Source: Cryobacterium sinapicolor (GTDB lineage Bacteria; Actinomycetota; Actinomycetes; Actinomycetales; Microbacteriaceae). Taken from it: DNA of 53,847 nucleotides. Position 1 is the stretch's first letter. Every line of letters begins with the position of its first letter. The position numbers were made by a program, and so were the translations under genes. Under the pieces are notes generated by a model that saw only the letters and a list, made by a program, of their open reading frames with translations, was not told where the DNA came from and ran no database searches. The stretch spans positions 1-53,847 of the forward strand of contig NZ_SOGQ01000042.1 in the NCBI RefSeq assembly GCF_004403465.1, written 5' to 3'. This document shows positions 26,015 through 34,639 of this stretch, one piece after another.

Positions 26015-26179
26015 ATGAACGCCGTCGCCTTCACCGTCGCAATGGCCATCTTCGTCTTCGGTCTCTGGCTGTTCGGGTTCGCGTTCGAGGTGACGGCGTA
26101 TCAGCTGCCGATCTTCCTCGGCGGCATCCTCTGCGTCTCCCTCGCCGTGGCCATTCCGGTGCAGATCCTTCGCGACTAG
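26015..26179 (+). CDS. Small two-helix membrane protein
   Basis: A 54-residue protein beginning MNAVAFTVAMAIFVFG. It has two hydrophobic segments, about 4-25 and 31-49, separated by a short polar turn (EVTAYQL), and ends in a short charged tail (ILRD). A clear ribosome site, GAAAGGA, lies about seven bases before the ATG. It occupies the gap between YedK and the SMP-30-like gene on the same strand. I do not recognise a family. A stand-alone hairpin membrane protein is the simplest description. Confidence 0.7.
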   Translation: MNAVAFTVAMAIFVFGLWLFGFAFEVTAYQLPIFLGGILCVSLAVAIPVQILRD

Positions 26180-26209
26180 CACGCACACACCGGCTCCGGA
26201 GGGCGCACC

Positions 26210-27055
26210 GTGCGTGCCAGCCAGAGGACAGATCCCGTGGCCTTCCACGCCGAGGGCCCCGTCTGGTCCCAGCAGTGGGGTGGGCTGCGCTGGGTGGACA
26301 TGTTCACTGGCGACATACTCTCCCTGCACGGGGACACCGTGAGCCGGCGCCACGTCGGCACGCTCGCCGCGGCGCTTCCGCCCCGGAGCGCCGGCGGCGC
26401 CGTCATCGCACTCGAACACGGATTCGCACTCGAGGACTCCACGGGCAACATCATCGAGCTGAGCGCGCTCTGGGACGACCCCGGACTGAGGATGAACGAA
26501 GGTGGCTGTGACCCGGACGGCCGCTTCTACTGCGGTTCCATGGCCTACGACCAGGCTCCGGGGGCGGGAAGCCTTTACCGGCTGGATCCGGACGGCACCG
26601 TGACGACGGTCCTCGAGAACCTCACCATCTCGAACGGGCTGGAATGGAGCCCGGACGGCTCCCTGGCCTACTTCAACGACACGCCGACCGGCCGCATCGC
26701 CGTGCTCGACTACAGCCGGGAGTTCGGCCTGACCGGCCTGCGACCCTTCGTCGAGATTCCGGCCGAGGCGGGCTACCCCGACGGGCTGACGGTGGACAGC
26801 CAGGGTTGCGTGTGGGTAGCCCTCTACGGCGGGAGCGCCGTGCGCCGCTACATGCCCGACGGCCGACTCGATGCGATCGTCGAGGTCGGCGCCACCAACG
26901 TGACCGCGTGCACCTTCGGCGGTCCGGAGCTGAAGCAGCTTTTCATCACCACCTCGCGGGAGAATCGGGGCCCCGATCAGGACCCGCTGGCCGGGTCGCT
27001 GTTCATGGCCGAGGTCGGCGTCGCCGGTCGCCCGGTGCGGGAGTTTGCCGGCTGA
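26210..27055 (+). CDS. SMP-30/gluconolactonase family protein
   Basis: A 281-residue six-bladed beta-propeller of the SMP-30/regucalcin/gluconolactonase family. The metal-binding residues fit: Glu15 in HAEGPVW, Asn in ISNGLEWS (about 143), and Asp in PDGLTVDSQG (about 196). A further RMNEGGCDPDGRFYCGSM motif (about 93-110) is typical. Members hydrolyse sugar lactones using a divalent metal. A GTG at 26210 with a GGAGGG site six bases upstream is used. It is convergent with the DUF1345 gene. The exact lactone is unknown. Confidence 0.9.
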   Translation: MRASQRTDPVAFHAEGPVWSQQWGGLRWVDMFTGDILSLHGDTVSRRHVGTLAAALPPRSAGGAVIALEHGFALEDSTGNIIELSALWDDPGLRMNEGGCDPDGRFYCGSMAYDQAPGAGSLYRLDPDGTVTTVLENLTISNGLEWSPDGSLAYFNDTPTGRIAVLDYSREFGLTGLRPFVEIPAEAGYPDGLTVDSQGCVWVALYGGSAVRRYMPDGRLDAIVEVGATNVTACTFGGPELKQLFITTSRENRGPDQDPLAGSLFMAEVGVAGRPVREFAG

Positions 27056-27064
27056 AACGACACA

Positions 27065-27712
27065 TCACCGAAGCAGACCGGCTACCAGGTTGATCAGGGT
27101 CGCCAAGATGAACGAACCGAACAGGTACGAGAGCAGGCTGTGGCGCAGCGCCGTCATCCGGATCGCGTGCGACTGCAGGCTGGTGTCGGACACTTGGAAC
27201 GTCATCCCGATGGTGAAGGCCAGATAGGCGAAATCACCGTAGCGGGGAGGCGAGGCCTGATTGAAATCGACCCCTCCGTCAGGACCGGAGTAATACAACG
27301 AGGCATAGCGGAGCGTAAACAGTGTGTGCACCAGAATCCAGGAGAGCCCGACGCTGAGCACCGCGGCCGCGGCCATGATCCCCCGTTCGGTGCCGGACGT
27401 GGCAGGGGTCTCCACCAGGAGGAAGACCAGGGCGCCGAGGCTGCCCAGGCTGCTCAGAAGAATCAGGATGTCGGCCGCGCCTCGGGACGGATCTTCCTGA
27501 GTGGCATGGCTGGCCGTGTTCTCCACATTCATGGGGCCGATGATGAGCCATACCCAGGTTACATACGTCACGCACGCCGCCGCCCAGCCTGCGACAGGCG
27601 CCAGTGTCCAGTTCGCGGCCGTGCCGACCAGGGCTGCGGCAAGGACACCCGCAGTCAGCATGCCGAGGAGTCGGGTACTCGAACGGTGGAGCCGTCGGCT
27701 GCGCGTGGTCAT
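27065..27712 (-). CDS. DUF1345 family membrane protein
   Basis: A 215-residue integral membrane protein with about five hydrophobic helices and the DUF1345 C-terminal region (FAYLAFTIGMTFQVSDT, then RMTALRHSLLSYLFG). These residues are the most conserved in the family. The function is unknown. The ATG at 27712 gives a short basic N-terminus before the first helix. A longer reading from 27835 is less likely. It stands alone on its strand between the lactonase and the J-domain protein. Confidence 0.85.
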   Translation of the reverse strand: MTTRSRRLHRSSTRLLGMLTAGVLAAALVGTAANWTLAPVAGWAAACVTYVTWVWLIIGPMNVENTASHATQEDPSRGAADILILLSSLGSLGALVFLLVETPATSGTERGIMAAAAVLSVGLSWILVHTLFTLRYASLYYSGPDGGVDFNQASPPRYGDFAYLAFTIGMTFQVSDTSLQSHAIRMTALRHSLLSYLFGSFILATLINLVAGLLR

Positions 27713-27857
27713 ATGCCGATCGTGCCATGAATTCAGGTGCCGCCGGTCCGAGGCACGAAGCGTGTCCGGCGAGATGCCAGCCAGGGTCGGTAGGGTGTTG
27801 TAACGATTGGCCGGCTGCTCCACCGCCGGCCGCACTAACGCTGAAAGAGACCGCTGG

Positions 27858-28793
27858 ATGTCAGATAGCCCGGCCGCGGCGTCGCCCTACGAGGTGCTCG
27901 GCGTCAGCCCGTCGACGAGTGACGAGGAACTTCGTCGCGCCTACCGTCGCCTGCTGCGCCACACGCATCCGGATGTCGGCGGAGACGCCGCCGCCTTCCA
28001 CACCGTGCAGATCGCGTGGGAACGGGTGGGAACCCCGGCCGATCGCGCCGACTACGACCGCCGGCGGTATCCGGACTCGGACCCCGAGCCCGAACGCCCT
28101 GCCTATGCCTCAGGGGCCGGCCGAGGACAGGCCGCGCAGGCGGGGCCACGGGCGCGCATGTACGGCCATCCGGGCGGTGAGGCACGCCAGCGCTACCTCG
28201 ATCTGCTCCGGGAGTGGGCCGGGCGGGGAACCTCCATCGAGGACCCGTTTGCCCCCGCGCTCATCCGTTCGGCGCCACGGGAGATCCGGCACTGGCTGGC
28301 GAAGGCCCTGGCCGAGGAATCGACCGCGCAGCTCGTCTCCGCCCTCGGGATCGGCTTCACGGCCTGGCATGACGTGGCGGCCGGCGCGCACGGAGGCAAG
28401 GTCGATCACGTGGTTCTCGGTCCGGCCGGTCTCTTCGCGGTCCTGTCCGAGGACTGGGGTGGGCCGGTGCAACTGCGCCGCGGGGAGCTCGTCGGTGATG
28501 CGCTCGGTTCGGATGACCGCCCGATCGAAGACGTCGAGGGTGCCGTTCGGGCTCTGGCGAAGTCACTTCGGGTTCGGTTCACTGCCGTGTTGATCGTGCT
28601 GCCCGACGAGGCCCTGACGGATCTGCTGACGGTCCCCGGCCGCGGCCGGCGCCCGACCGTGATCACGCTGCCTCGGTCCCGGTTGATCGGAGTGCTGCGC
28701 AGTGGGCTGCCCGGAATCGACCGCGGCAGTTTTGAGAAGGTGTTCGAGCTGCGGAGCCGCCTGCAGGACGGCATCCGCTTCATTTCGGACTAG
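27858..28793 (+). CDS. J-domain protein with C-terminal NERD-like domain
   Basis: A 311-residue fusion. Residues about 10-70 form a J domain with the His-Pro-Asp motif at 37-39 (THPDVGG), which stimulates DnaK. A low-complexity linker follows (71-105). Residues about 145-285 match the NERD nuclease-related fold: the EE-x-QLV helix, then GKVDHVVLGPAGLFAV (181-195). The NERD catalytic E-x-K expected right after the GLF strand is replaced by LSED, so nuclease activity is doubtful. Asp184 is kept. The gene ends four bases from the convergent HAD gene. A DnaK cochaperone with a binding-only nuclease-like domain is my inference. Confidence 0.82.
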   Translation: MSDSPAAASPYEVLGVSPSTSDEELRRAYRRLLRHTHPDVGGDAAAFHTVQIAWERVGTPADRADYDRRRYPDSDPEPERPAYASGAGRGQAAQAGPRARMYGHPGGEARQRYLDLLREWAGRGTSIEDPFAPALIRSAPREIRHWLAKALAEESTAQLVSALGIGFTAWHDVAAGAHGGKVDHVVLGPAGLFAVLSEDWGGPVQLRRGELVGDALGSDDRPIEDVEGAVRALAKSLRVRFTAVLIVLPDEALTDLLTVPGRGRRPTVITLPRSRLIGVLRSGLPGIDRGSFEKVFELRSRLQDGIRFISD

Positions 28794-28797
28794 CCCC

Positions 28798-29673
28798 TCA
28801 GCGCAGGCCCAGCTTGTCGACCCAATACCCCAGGAATTCCGCTCCGGCCGCGTCGTGGATCAGGGAACCCTCCACGATCACGGGGTAGGGGCGCTCGAGA
28901 ATGCCGTCGGAGGGTCGCACGTCCACATGCGAGACGTCGTAGCCGGCTGCATGCAGGTGGTCGGCCATCAGGTAGTCACTGCGCGAGTCCCCGACCGATC
29001 GCCAGACACGGGGGAGGTCCCCCGATTCGGAGAAGAAGGCCAGCGCCCGCTCCGCGCCGCGGTCCTTGTCCAGGGTGACCGACTCGATGTCGGTCGAGAT
29101 GATCGTCGGGTCGATCCGGAATCCCACAGTGCCGGCCTGGTCCGGCACCACTCGATCACCGAAACGGATTCCCAGGCCGAGTTCCACCATCACCGAGAAT
29201 GCGGCCTCGTTGAACACCGCCGCGGCGCCCTGGTAGCGGCCGTGGTCGGCATCCGTGCGCTGCTCGACCGAGACCATGGCCTGCTTGGTCTCGTCGAAGA
29301 ACATCGTGTCGTCGAACCGGTCGACCACGAGGTTGCGGAGCCGGTCGACGGCGACGGCCGGCAGGGCCACGCTGTCGTCGACGACGATCTCGCCCATCCC
29401 CGCGGCCGTGATCGGGAACCAGACGGCCCCCTTCTCGCAGACCCCGTACATCCGCATCGACTCGGGCAGGCCGGCCGCGCGAAGGGGCGCGACGACCTGC
29501 TCGCGGATGAAGGTCGACGAGCGCCCGGTGATGAACGCGATCGGAACGTTGGCTCCGGCCAGGCTGATCAGGTCCGTGATGATGCTGGGCGTGGCAATGG
29601 TTCGGGTCACCGGACTGGCGATCGGCCCGTCCACGTCGAGCAGCAGGCCAAGGGGAGAGGGTGTTTCGCGCAT
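28798..29673 (-). CDS. HAD family hydrolase
   Basis: A 291-residue HAD-superfamily phosphatase. Motif I is LLLDVDGPI (Asp13, Asp15), motif II is AFITGRSS (Thr/Gly), and motif IV is SVGDSRSDYLM near the C-terminus. The long insert between motifs I and IV is a cap domain. Proteins of this type dephosphorylate small molecules. The ATG at 29673 is chosen over a GTG at 29688 because it gives a start close to the DxD motif. The substrate is unknown. Confidence 0.87.
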   Translation of the reverse strand: MRETPSPLGLLLDVDGPIASPVTRTIATPSIITDLISLAGANVPIAFITGRSSTFIREQVVAPLRAAGLPESMRMYGVCEKGAVWFPITAAGMGEIVVDDSVALPAVAVDRLRNLVVDRFDDTMFFDETKQAMVSVEQRTDADHGRYQGAAAVFNEAAFSVMVELGLGIRFGDRVVPDQAGTVGFRIDPTIISTDIESVTLDKDRGAERALAFFSESGDLPRVWRSVGDSRSDYLMADHLHAAGYDVSHVDVRPSDGILERPYPVIVEGSLIHDAAGAEFLGYWVDKLGLR

Positions 29674-29707
29674 ACCCCAGTGTTTCACGGGCGCACACTC
29701 TGACCGG

Positions 29708-30559
29708 TCAGCGGACTCCGACCGTCACCTTCCCGTTGGTGGTCGCCGCGGTGACGGATCGCCGGGAGGACGGGTCGCTCGGGACCGATCTGCTGTCGAT
29801 CTCGCCGTTGGTCGTGCGGGCGTCCACCCGGTACGTCACCCCGTCCGCCGGCAGCCGCACCGTGATCGCGCCGTTGGTGCTCCGGGCCTGAACCGTGGAA
29901 GGCGGGTCGAGGAAGTCGAGCGCGACCCCGCCATTGGTAGTCGTGGCGGCCACCCGTCGGGAGCCGGAGTCGCGCACGTCGATCGCCCCGTTGGTCGTTC
30001 GAAGTTCGAGGTCGCCCCGGCTGCCGTCGGTCGTGATGGCTCCATTCGTCGTTTCCAGGGTCAGGGCCCCGGTCAGGCCGGTCGCGGTGAGACGTCCGTT
30101 CCGGGCGACGACGTTCAGCGGCAACGCTGTGGGGAGGCGCACTGTCAGCTCGACCGAGCAGAAACCGAACCACCGACCGGGGCAGCCGCCGGAGATGCTG
30201 GTGACGCCGGCCTCGGTGGTGACCCGCAGCGACGGTGCCGCGCCGACATAGGTGCCGCGAGCCTCGACGTACACCCGATCGTCCGGGCTGGGCCGCAGGT
30301 CGACGGATGCGTTGGGCACCGTGGCAAGAACCCGCGGGCCGGCGTCGACAATCTGGGTATCCGCGTAGGTCCCGCCGAGGCTTCCCCCGCGCAGGACTGT
30401 CCCGATCACGACCACACCGACCACGATCGCCACGGCGACCACGGACAGCGTCACGATCAGCGCGGTTCGGCTGCCCGAGGACATCCGCGTGCCGGACGGC
30501 GGCCGGGTGGGCGGCTGCGCGAGTGGTTGTGCGTGCGGCGGGAGCGGCGTCTCGGTCAT
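29708..30559 (-). CDS. Membrane-anchored DUF4097-like beta-repeat protein
   Basis: A 283-residue protein with a proline-rich N-terminus, one transmembrane helix (about 33-53), and a C-terminal domain built from short repeats. The motif TTNGAI/TNGxI recurs at least six times, and each copy fits one strand turn of a beta-solenoid, as in DUF4097 (adhesin-like) proteins. A strong ribosome site (GGAGG) precedes the ATG at 30559. It is probably an extracytoplasmic structural or signalling protein. A function cannot be given. Confidence 0.82.
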   Translation of the reverse strand: MTETPLPPHAQPLAQPPTRPPSGTRMSSGSRTALIVTLSVVAVAIVVGVVVIGTVLRGGSLGGTYADTQIVDAGPRVLATVPNASVDLRPSPDDRVYVEARGTYVGAAPSLRVTTEAGVTSISGGCPGRWFGFCSVELTVRLPTALPLNVVARNGRLTATGLTGALTLETTNGAITTDGSRGDLELRTTNGAIDVRDSGSRRVAATTTNGGVALDFLDPPSTVQARSTNGAITVRLPADGVTYRVDARTTNGEIDSRSVPSDPSSRRSVTAATTNGKVTVGVR

Positions 30560-30644
30560 CGCGGGCCTCCAAACGGTCGAGCGGCGAGGGGCGTGCCGCT
30601 GCCGACGAGGATACCCGGCCAGGGAACGCCTATTCTTGAACACG

Positions 30645-31007
30645 ATGATTACGCGACGAATGGCGGCCCTGCGCCTTGATATCCCGATCGAGATGGCGCA
30701 GCGCCACGAACTGCCCTCCCGGATGTCGGAGGCCGAACTGGTCGAGATCGAGCGCAACCCGCCGCCATGGCTCGTGCAGTCCCGGGCCAACCGCACCGGC
30801 AAGAAGCCGGTCTGGGTGGAACTCCGCTGCGACGTCTGCGGCTTCACCGAGGCCGCTCGGCCCAAGAAGTGGTGGCCCGCCTTCACCTACTTGACCTGCG
30901 ACTACCACGGCTCCGAGGAATTGCCGGATGCTGCGGTCGGACTCAGCCGCTCCGAGGTCGACGGTATCGGCAACGCCTTCATCGGAGTCGTCGACGAGGC
31001 ACCCTAG
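30645..31007 (+). CDS. Small protein with zinc-ribbon-like motif
   Basis: A 120-residue soluble protein. It holds CDVCGF and, 25 residues later, TCDYHG, giving a C-x2-C and C-x2-H set that could bind zinc. The flanks are basic and include WWPAFTY. The N-terminal 40 residues are helical and charged. I do not recognise a named family, and similar proteins in the lineage have no function. The ATG at 30645 is used because upstream residues look random. Confidence 0.7.
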   Translation: MITRRMAALRLDIPIEMAQRHELPSRMSEAELVEIERNPPPWLVQSRANRTGKKPVWVELRCDVCGFTEAARPKKWWPAFTYLTCDYHGSEELPDAAVGLSRSEVDGIGNAFIGVVDEAP

Positions 31008-31021
31008 GCCGGGCTGGAACC

Positions 31022-31098
31022 AATTCGACGGAGATTTTGGCTCAAACACCCGGTTTTGAGCCGAAATGCGGTGTCTGGCGCAAAATCTCCGTCGAATT
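31022..31098. repeat. Nested palindromic element, 18-bp perfect outer arms
   Basis: Bases 31022-31039 and 31081-31098 are exact reverse complements (18 bp). Nested inside, GGCTCAAA and TTTGAGCC (31039-31046 and 31055-31062) form a second hairpin with an 8-base loop. It fills most of the gap between the zinc-motif gene and the MMPL gene. It is unlike a normal terminator because the core is A+T-rich and the arms are far apart. Confidence 0.75.
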
Positions 31099-31214
31099 CG
31101 TGAGGGGAGAGTACACCTCGCCGGGTGCGTCCCCGTGCACCCGGCTGGTGTCGGTCAGCCCGCTCAGCCGGGGTAATTTGGCGGTAGCCGCCTGAGACCG
31201 GAGGACTTCTGACC

Positions 31215-33557
31215 ATGCTGCGCACCCTGGGTGTTTTCATCGCCCGTCACCGGTTTACCTCCCTGCTGGTCTGGGCGTGCACGATCGCCGCGTGCGTGGC
31301 GACCGCACTGTTCGGGATAACCGGTGAGAGCCTGTTCCAGCGGCTCTCCAGTGCCGGTCCCACCGTCGAGGGTGACGCGAGCCAGGCCGCCGACCTGCTG
31401 CAGGGCAACGACGGCGAAGACACGGTGTCCCTGTCCCTGCTCGTCCACGGGGTCGACCTGTCCGCGCCGGATCTGGCCGCAATCCTCACTGCGGCCACGA
31501 CCGACCTGACCGAGATCGACGGGGTGTCCGGCGTCGCTGATCCGCTCGCCGTCCCGCCGCTCCCGGACGGCGCGCCGAACCCGGCTGCGGTGCCCCTCCT
31601 GGCACCAGACGGCACCGGACTGCTGCTGAACGTCCAGATGGAGGCACCCGACGGTGATCTCAGCGGTGAGCTGCTGGGGGAGGTGGAGGACCGGCTGGCC
31701 GTGGCGGCCGTCGACGTGCGGCAGATCGAGCCGGGAGCCACCGTGGAGGTCGGCGGAACCCCGCTGCTGGTGGAATCCCTGGTGGCGGTCGCCGAGGCCG
31801 ACCTGCGGAAGGGCGAACTGATCGCGTTACCCATCGCCCTGCTGGTGATGCTGATCATCTTCGGCGGTTTCCTGGCGGCCGGCATTCCCCTGATCGGGGC
31901 GCTGGCGTCGATCGCCGGGGCTCTCGGGGCCCTCTACGTCTTCAGCTACCTGATGGAGATCGACACCACGGTGCTCAACGTCATCACCGTGATCGGGCTG
32001 GGACTCTCCATCGACTACGGGCTGCTGATCGTCAGCCGGTTCCGGGAGGAATTCCGGGCCCTCGTGGAACGGGCCGGCGATAGTGAGGCCCGCTCGGAAC
32101 GGCACGAGCGTATGCTTCAGGCCGTGGGCGTGACGGTCGACACGGCCGGCCGCACGGTGCTCTACTCCGGCCTGACCTTCGCCATAGCCACGGTGGGCCT
32201 GCTGGTCTTCGAACCGACGATCATCCGGGCCATCGCCATCGGCGCAGTCTCCGTGGTGCTGATCGCGATCCTGACGGCGCTCGTGCTCGTGCCGGCGCTG
32301 CTCGGGTATTTCGGCGAACGACTCGTGAAGCCGGGCCTGCTGACCCGCGTCCCCGGTCTCGGCCCCCTCCTGACCCGCTTTGGCGACGTCGCCCCCCGGG
32401 AAGGCGTCTTCTCCCGGCTGACCCGCCGGGTGCAACGGGCGCCCGTGCTCGTGTCGCTGGGCGGCATCGCCCTGCTCCTCCTGCTCGGGAGCCCCGCCCT
32501 GAACATCACCGTGGCCAGCGGCGGCGCCGACGCCATCCCGAAGGCCTCGACCCAGTACGGGTTCGTCGCGGCGCTGAACCACTACTTCCCCCTCGCCACC
32601 GCCCCGCTCGTGCAACTCGTCTCGGACACCGACGAGGGATCCGCCGCGGCCTGGGCCTCGGCGGTGGCGACGCTGCCGAACGTCACGGGCACGACACCGC
32701 CGGTGGAAGTCAACGGCTACTGGGTGTCGCGGGTCGGCGTCGAGCAGAACGAAGGTCCGGCCGTCGTGCGGGAGATCCGGGACGACCGGCCCGACTTCGA
32801 AAACTGGGTCGGTGGCACGGATGCCGCGTCGGTCGACTACGTCGACTCCCTGGTCGTCAGCGCCCCCTGGGCTGCCCTGATCATCGCCGGCGCCACGTTC
32901 CTGCTGCTCTTCCTGATGACCGGTTCCGTGGTGGTCCCGCTCACCGCCCTCGTGATCAGCGTCATCTCGCTCGGCGCCTCCGTGGGCATCCTGGTCTGGG
33001 GATTCCAGGAGGGAAATCTCGCCGGGCTGCTCGACTTCGACGCCGACACGATCGCCGGCGTGGACCCTCTGGTCCTGACCCTCGTGCTCACCTTCGGCTT
33101 CGGTCTGGCCATGGACTACGAGATGTTCCTCCTCGCCCGGATCAAGGAGCACCACGACGCCGGGGAGAGCACGCGCTTGGCGATCGTGACGGGTCTGCAG
33201 AGCTCGGGCCGGATCATCTCCTCCGCGGCCCTGATCATCGTGATCGTCTTCGCCGGGTTCGCCACCGGCAACCTGCTGCAGATGAAACAGATCGGAGTCG
33301 CCCTGGCCGTGGCCGTGCTTCTGGATGCGACCCTCGTGCGCACCATCGTGGTGCCCGCCGTGATGACCGCACTCGAGAAGGGACTGTGGTGGGCGCCCCG
33401 GTGGATGCATCCGATCCACGCTCGCTTCGGGATGCGGGAGAAGTCGCGGGAGCCGGCTGCCACTACACCGGGGCCGGTTCGTCCACGTCGTCGTGATGGA
33501 TCCGGTCGGCCAGGCTGCCCAGCGGCTCGCCGCTGCCGCCCCACTGCCGGGCGATGA
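31215..33557 (+). CDS. MMPL family RND transporter
   Basis: A 780-residue membrane protein with two MMPL halves, each a helix, a large extracytoplasmic loop and a bundle of helices. The conserved Asp-Tyr motifs for proton relay are GLSIDYGLL (about 271-279) and GLAMDYEMF (about 632-640). Such proteins export lipids or drugs using proton motive force. The substrate is unknown. The last 30 or so residues are Arg/Pro-rich, lie antisense to the end of the xdhC gene and resemble read-through, so the native C-terminus may be irregular. It is not clearly linked to the cox genes. Confidence 0.9.
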   Translation: MLRTLGVFIARHRFTSLLVWACTIAACVATALFGITGESLFQRLSSAGPTVEGDASQAADLLQGNDGEDTVSLSLLVHGVDLSAPDLAAILTAATTDLTEIDGVSGVADPLAVPPLPDGAPNPAAVPLLAPDGTGLLLNVQMEAPDGDLSGELLGEVEDRLAVAAVDVRQIEPGATVEVGGTPLLVESLVAVAEADLRKGELIALPIALLVMLIIFGGFLAAGIPLIGALASIAGALGALYVFSYLMEIDTTVLNVITVIGLGLSIDYGLLIVSRFREEFRALVERAGDSEARSERHERMLQAVGVTVDTAGRTVLYSGLTFAIATVGLLVFEPTIIRAIAIGAVSVVLIAILTALVLVPALLGYFGERLVKPGLLTRVPGLGPLLTRFGDVAPREGVFSRLTRRVQRAPVLVSLGGIALLLLLGSPALNITVASGGADAIPKASTQYGFVAALNHYFPLATAPLVQLVSDTDEGSAAAWASAVATLPNVTGTTPPVEVNGYWVSRVGVEQNEGPAVVREIRDDRPDFENWVGGTDAASVDYVDSLVVSAPWAALIIAGATFLLLFLMTGSVVVPLTALVISVISLGASVGILVWGFQEGNLAGLLDFDADTIAGVDPLVLTLVLTFGFGLAMDYEMFLLARIKEHHDAGESTRLAIVTGLQSSGRIISSAALIIVIVFAGFATGNLLQMKQIGVALAVAVLLDATLVRTIVVPAVMTALEKGLWWAPRWMHPIHARFGMREKSREPAATTPGPVRPRRRDGSGRPGCPAARRCRPTAGR

Positions 33558-34605
33558 TCTCCGCGGCGATGGACACGGCCGTCTCCTCCGGAGTGCGGGA
33601 GCCGAGGTCCAGCCCGATCGGGCTGTGCAGCCTCGCCAGGTCCGTCTCGCCCAGACCGGCCTCGCGAAGCCGGGCCAGCCGGTCCTCGTGGGTGCGCCGC
33701 GAGCCCATCGCTCCGATGTAGGCGAACGGGCCATGGGTCAGGGCCACCTCGAGGAGCGGCACGTCGAATTTCGGGTCGTGGGTGAGCACGCAGACGACAC
33801 TGCGCTCGTCCAGGAGCCCGGCCTCGACCTGCTCGGTCAGGTAGCGGTGCGGCCAGCCGACGACGACTTCGTCGGCGTCCGGGAAGCGGGCCGAAGTGGC
33901 GAAGACCTCCCGGGCGTCACACACGGTGACGCGATAGCCGAGGAAGGAAGCCAGCCGGGCCAGAGCGGCGGCGAAATCGATGGCGCCGAACACCAGCATC
34001 CGTGGGCGCGGGGCATAGCTGTTAACGAAGACCTGCATGCCCGCACCACGTCGCTCGCCGTCGGGACCGTAGGTGAGGGTGCTGTTGCGCCCGGCGGCGA
34101 GCAGCCCGCGGGCGTCGTCGCTGACCGCCCGGTTGGCGCGGTCCGAGCCCAGGTCGCCGGTGGAGCCGTGCGGCCGGATGACCAGGTGCCGGCCCAGCCG
34201 GCTGGGATCAGGGTGCTCGATCACGGTCGCGACCCCCACCGGAACCGAATCGGCGATGTCCTGCTCCACGGCGGCCAGCTCCGGGAAGCTCACCCGGCTG
34301 ACGGGCTCCACGAAGACGTCGAGGATTCCGCCGCAGGTCAGACCCACGGAGAAGGCGTCGTCGTCACTGATGCCGTAGCGCACGAGCACCGGCCGCCCGC
34401 CCTCGATGACCTCGGTCGCGAGGTCGTAGACGGCACCCTCGACGCAGCCGCCGGAGACCGATCCGACCACGGCGCCGTCCGCGGTCACCAGCATCGACGC
34501 TCCCGCCGGTCTGGGGGCGGACTGGAAGGTGCGCACGACGGTGGCTAGTCCGGCGACGCCGCCGGACTGCCATCCCGTCAGTAACGGATTCAGGACCTCA
34601 CGCAC
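33463..34605 (-). CDS. XdhC/CoxF family maturation protein
   Basis: A 380-residue XdhC-family protein. The N-terminal domain has APRPAGASMLV and VGSVSGGCVEGAV (about 31-59). The C-terminal Rossmann-like domain has MLVFGAIDFAAALARLASFLGY (described in parts: MLVFGAIDF near 204) and YIGAMGSRRTHEDRLARL (about 298-315). XdhC proteins bind and sulfurate the molybdenum cofactor and hand it to the large subunit. It is the last gene of the cox cluster on this strand, 34 bases after coxG. It overlaps the convergent MMPL gene by 95 bases. It is one of two XdhC-type genes here. Confidence 0.92.
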   Translation of the reverse strand: MREVLNPLLTGWQSGGVAGLATVVRTFQSAPRPAGASMLVTADGAVVGSVSGGCVEGAVYDLATEVIEGGRPVLVRYGISDDDAFSVGLTCGGILDVFVEPVSRVSFPELAAVEQDIADSVPVGVATVIEHPDPSRLGRHLVIRPHGSTGDLGSDRANRAVSDDARGLLAAGRNSTLTYGPDGERRGAGMQVFVNSYAPRPRMLVFGAIDFAAALARLASFLGYRVTVCDAREVFATSARFPDADEVVVGWPHRYLTEQVEAGLLDERSVVCVLTHDPKFDVPLLEVALTHGPFAYIGAMGSRRTHEDRLARLREAGLGETDLARLHSPIGLDLGSRTPEETAVSIAAEIIARQWGGSGEPLGSLADRIHHDDVDEPAPV

Positions 34606-34639
34606 GGGGACTGACCCTTCCGGTTACGCTCATCCGGGC

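Noticed and set aside
31827..33734. A 635-codon open frame on the minus strand across the MMPL gene
   Set aside because: It is a high-GC shadow. Its composition is Arg/Gly/His/Gln-rich with no domain, and the opposite strand encodes a clear two-domain transporter.
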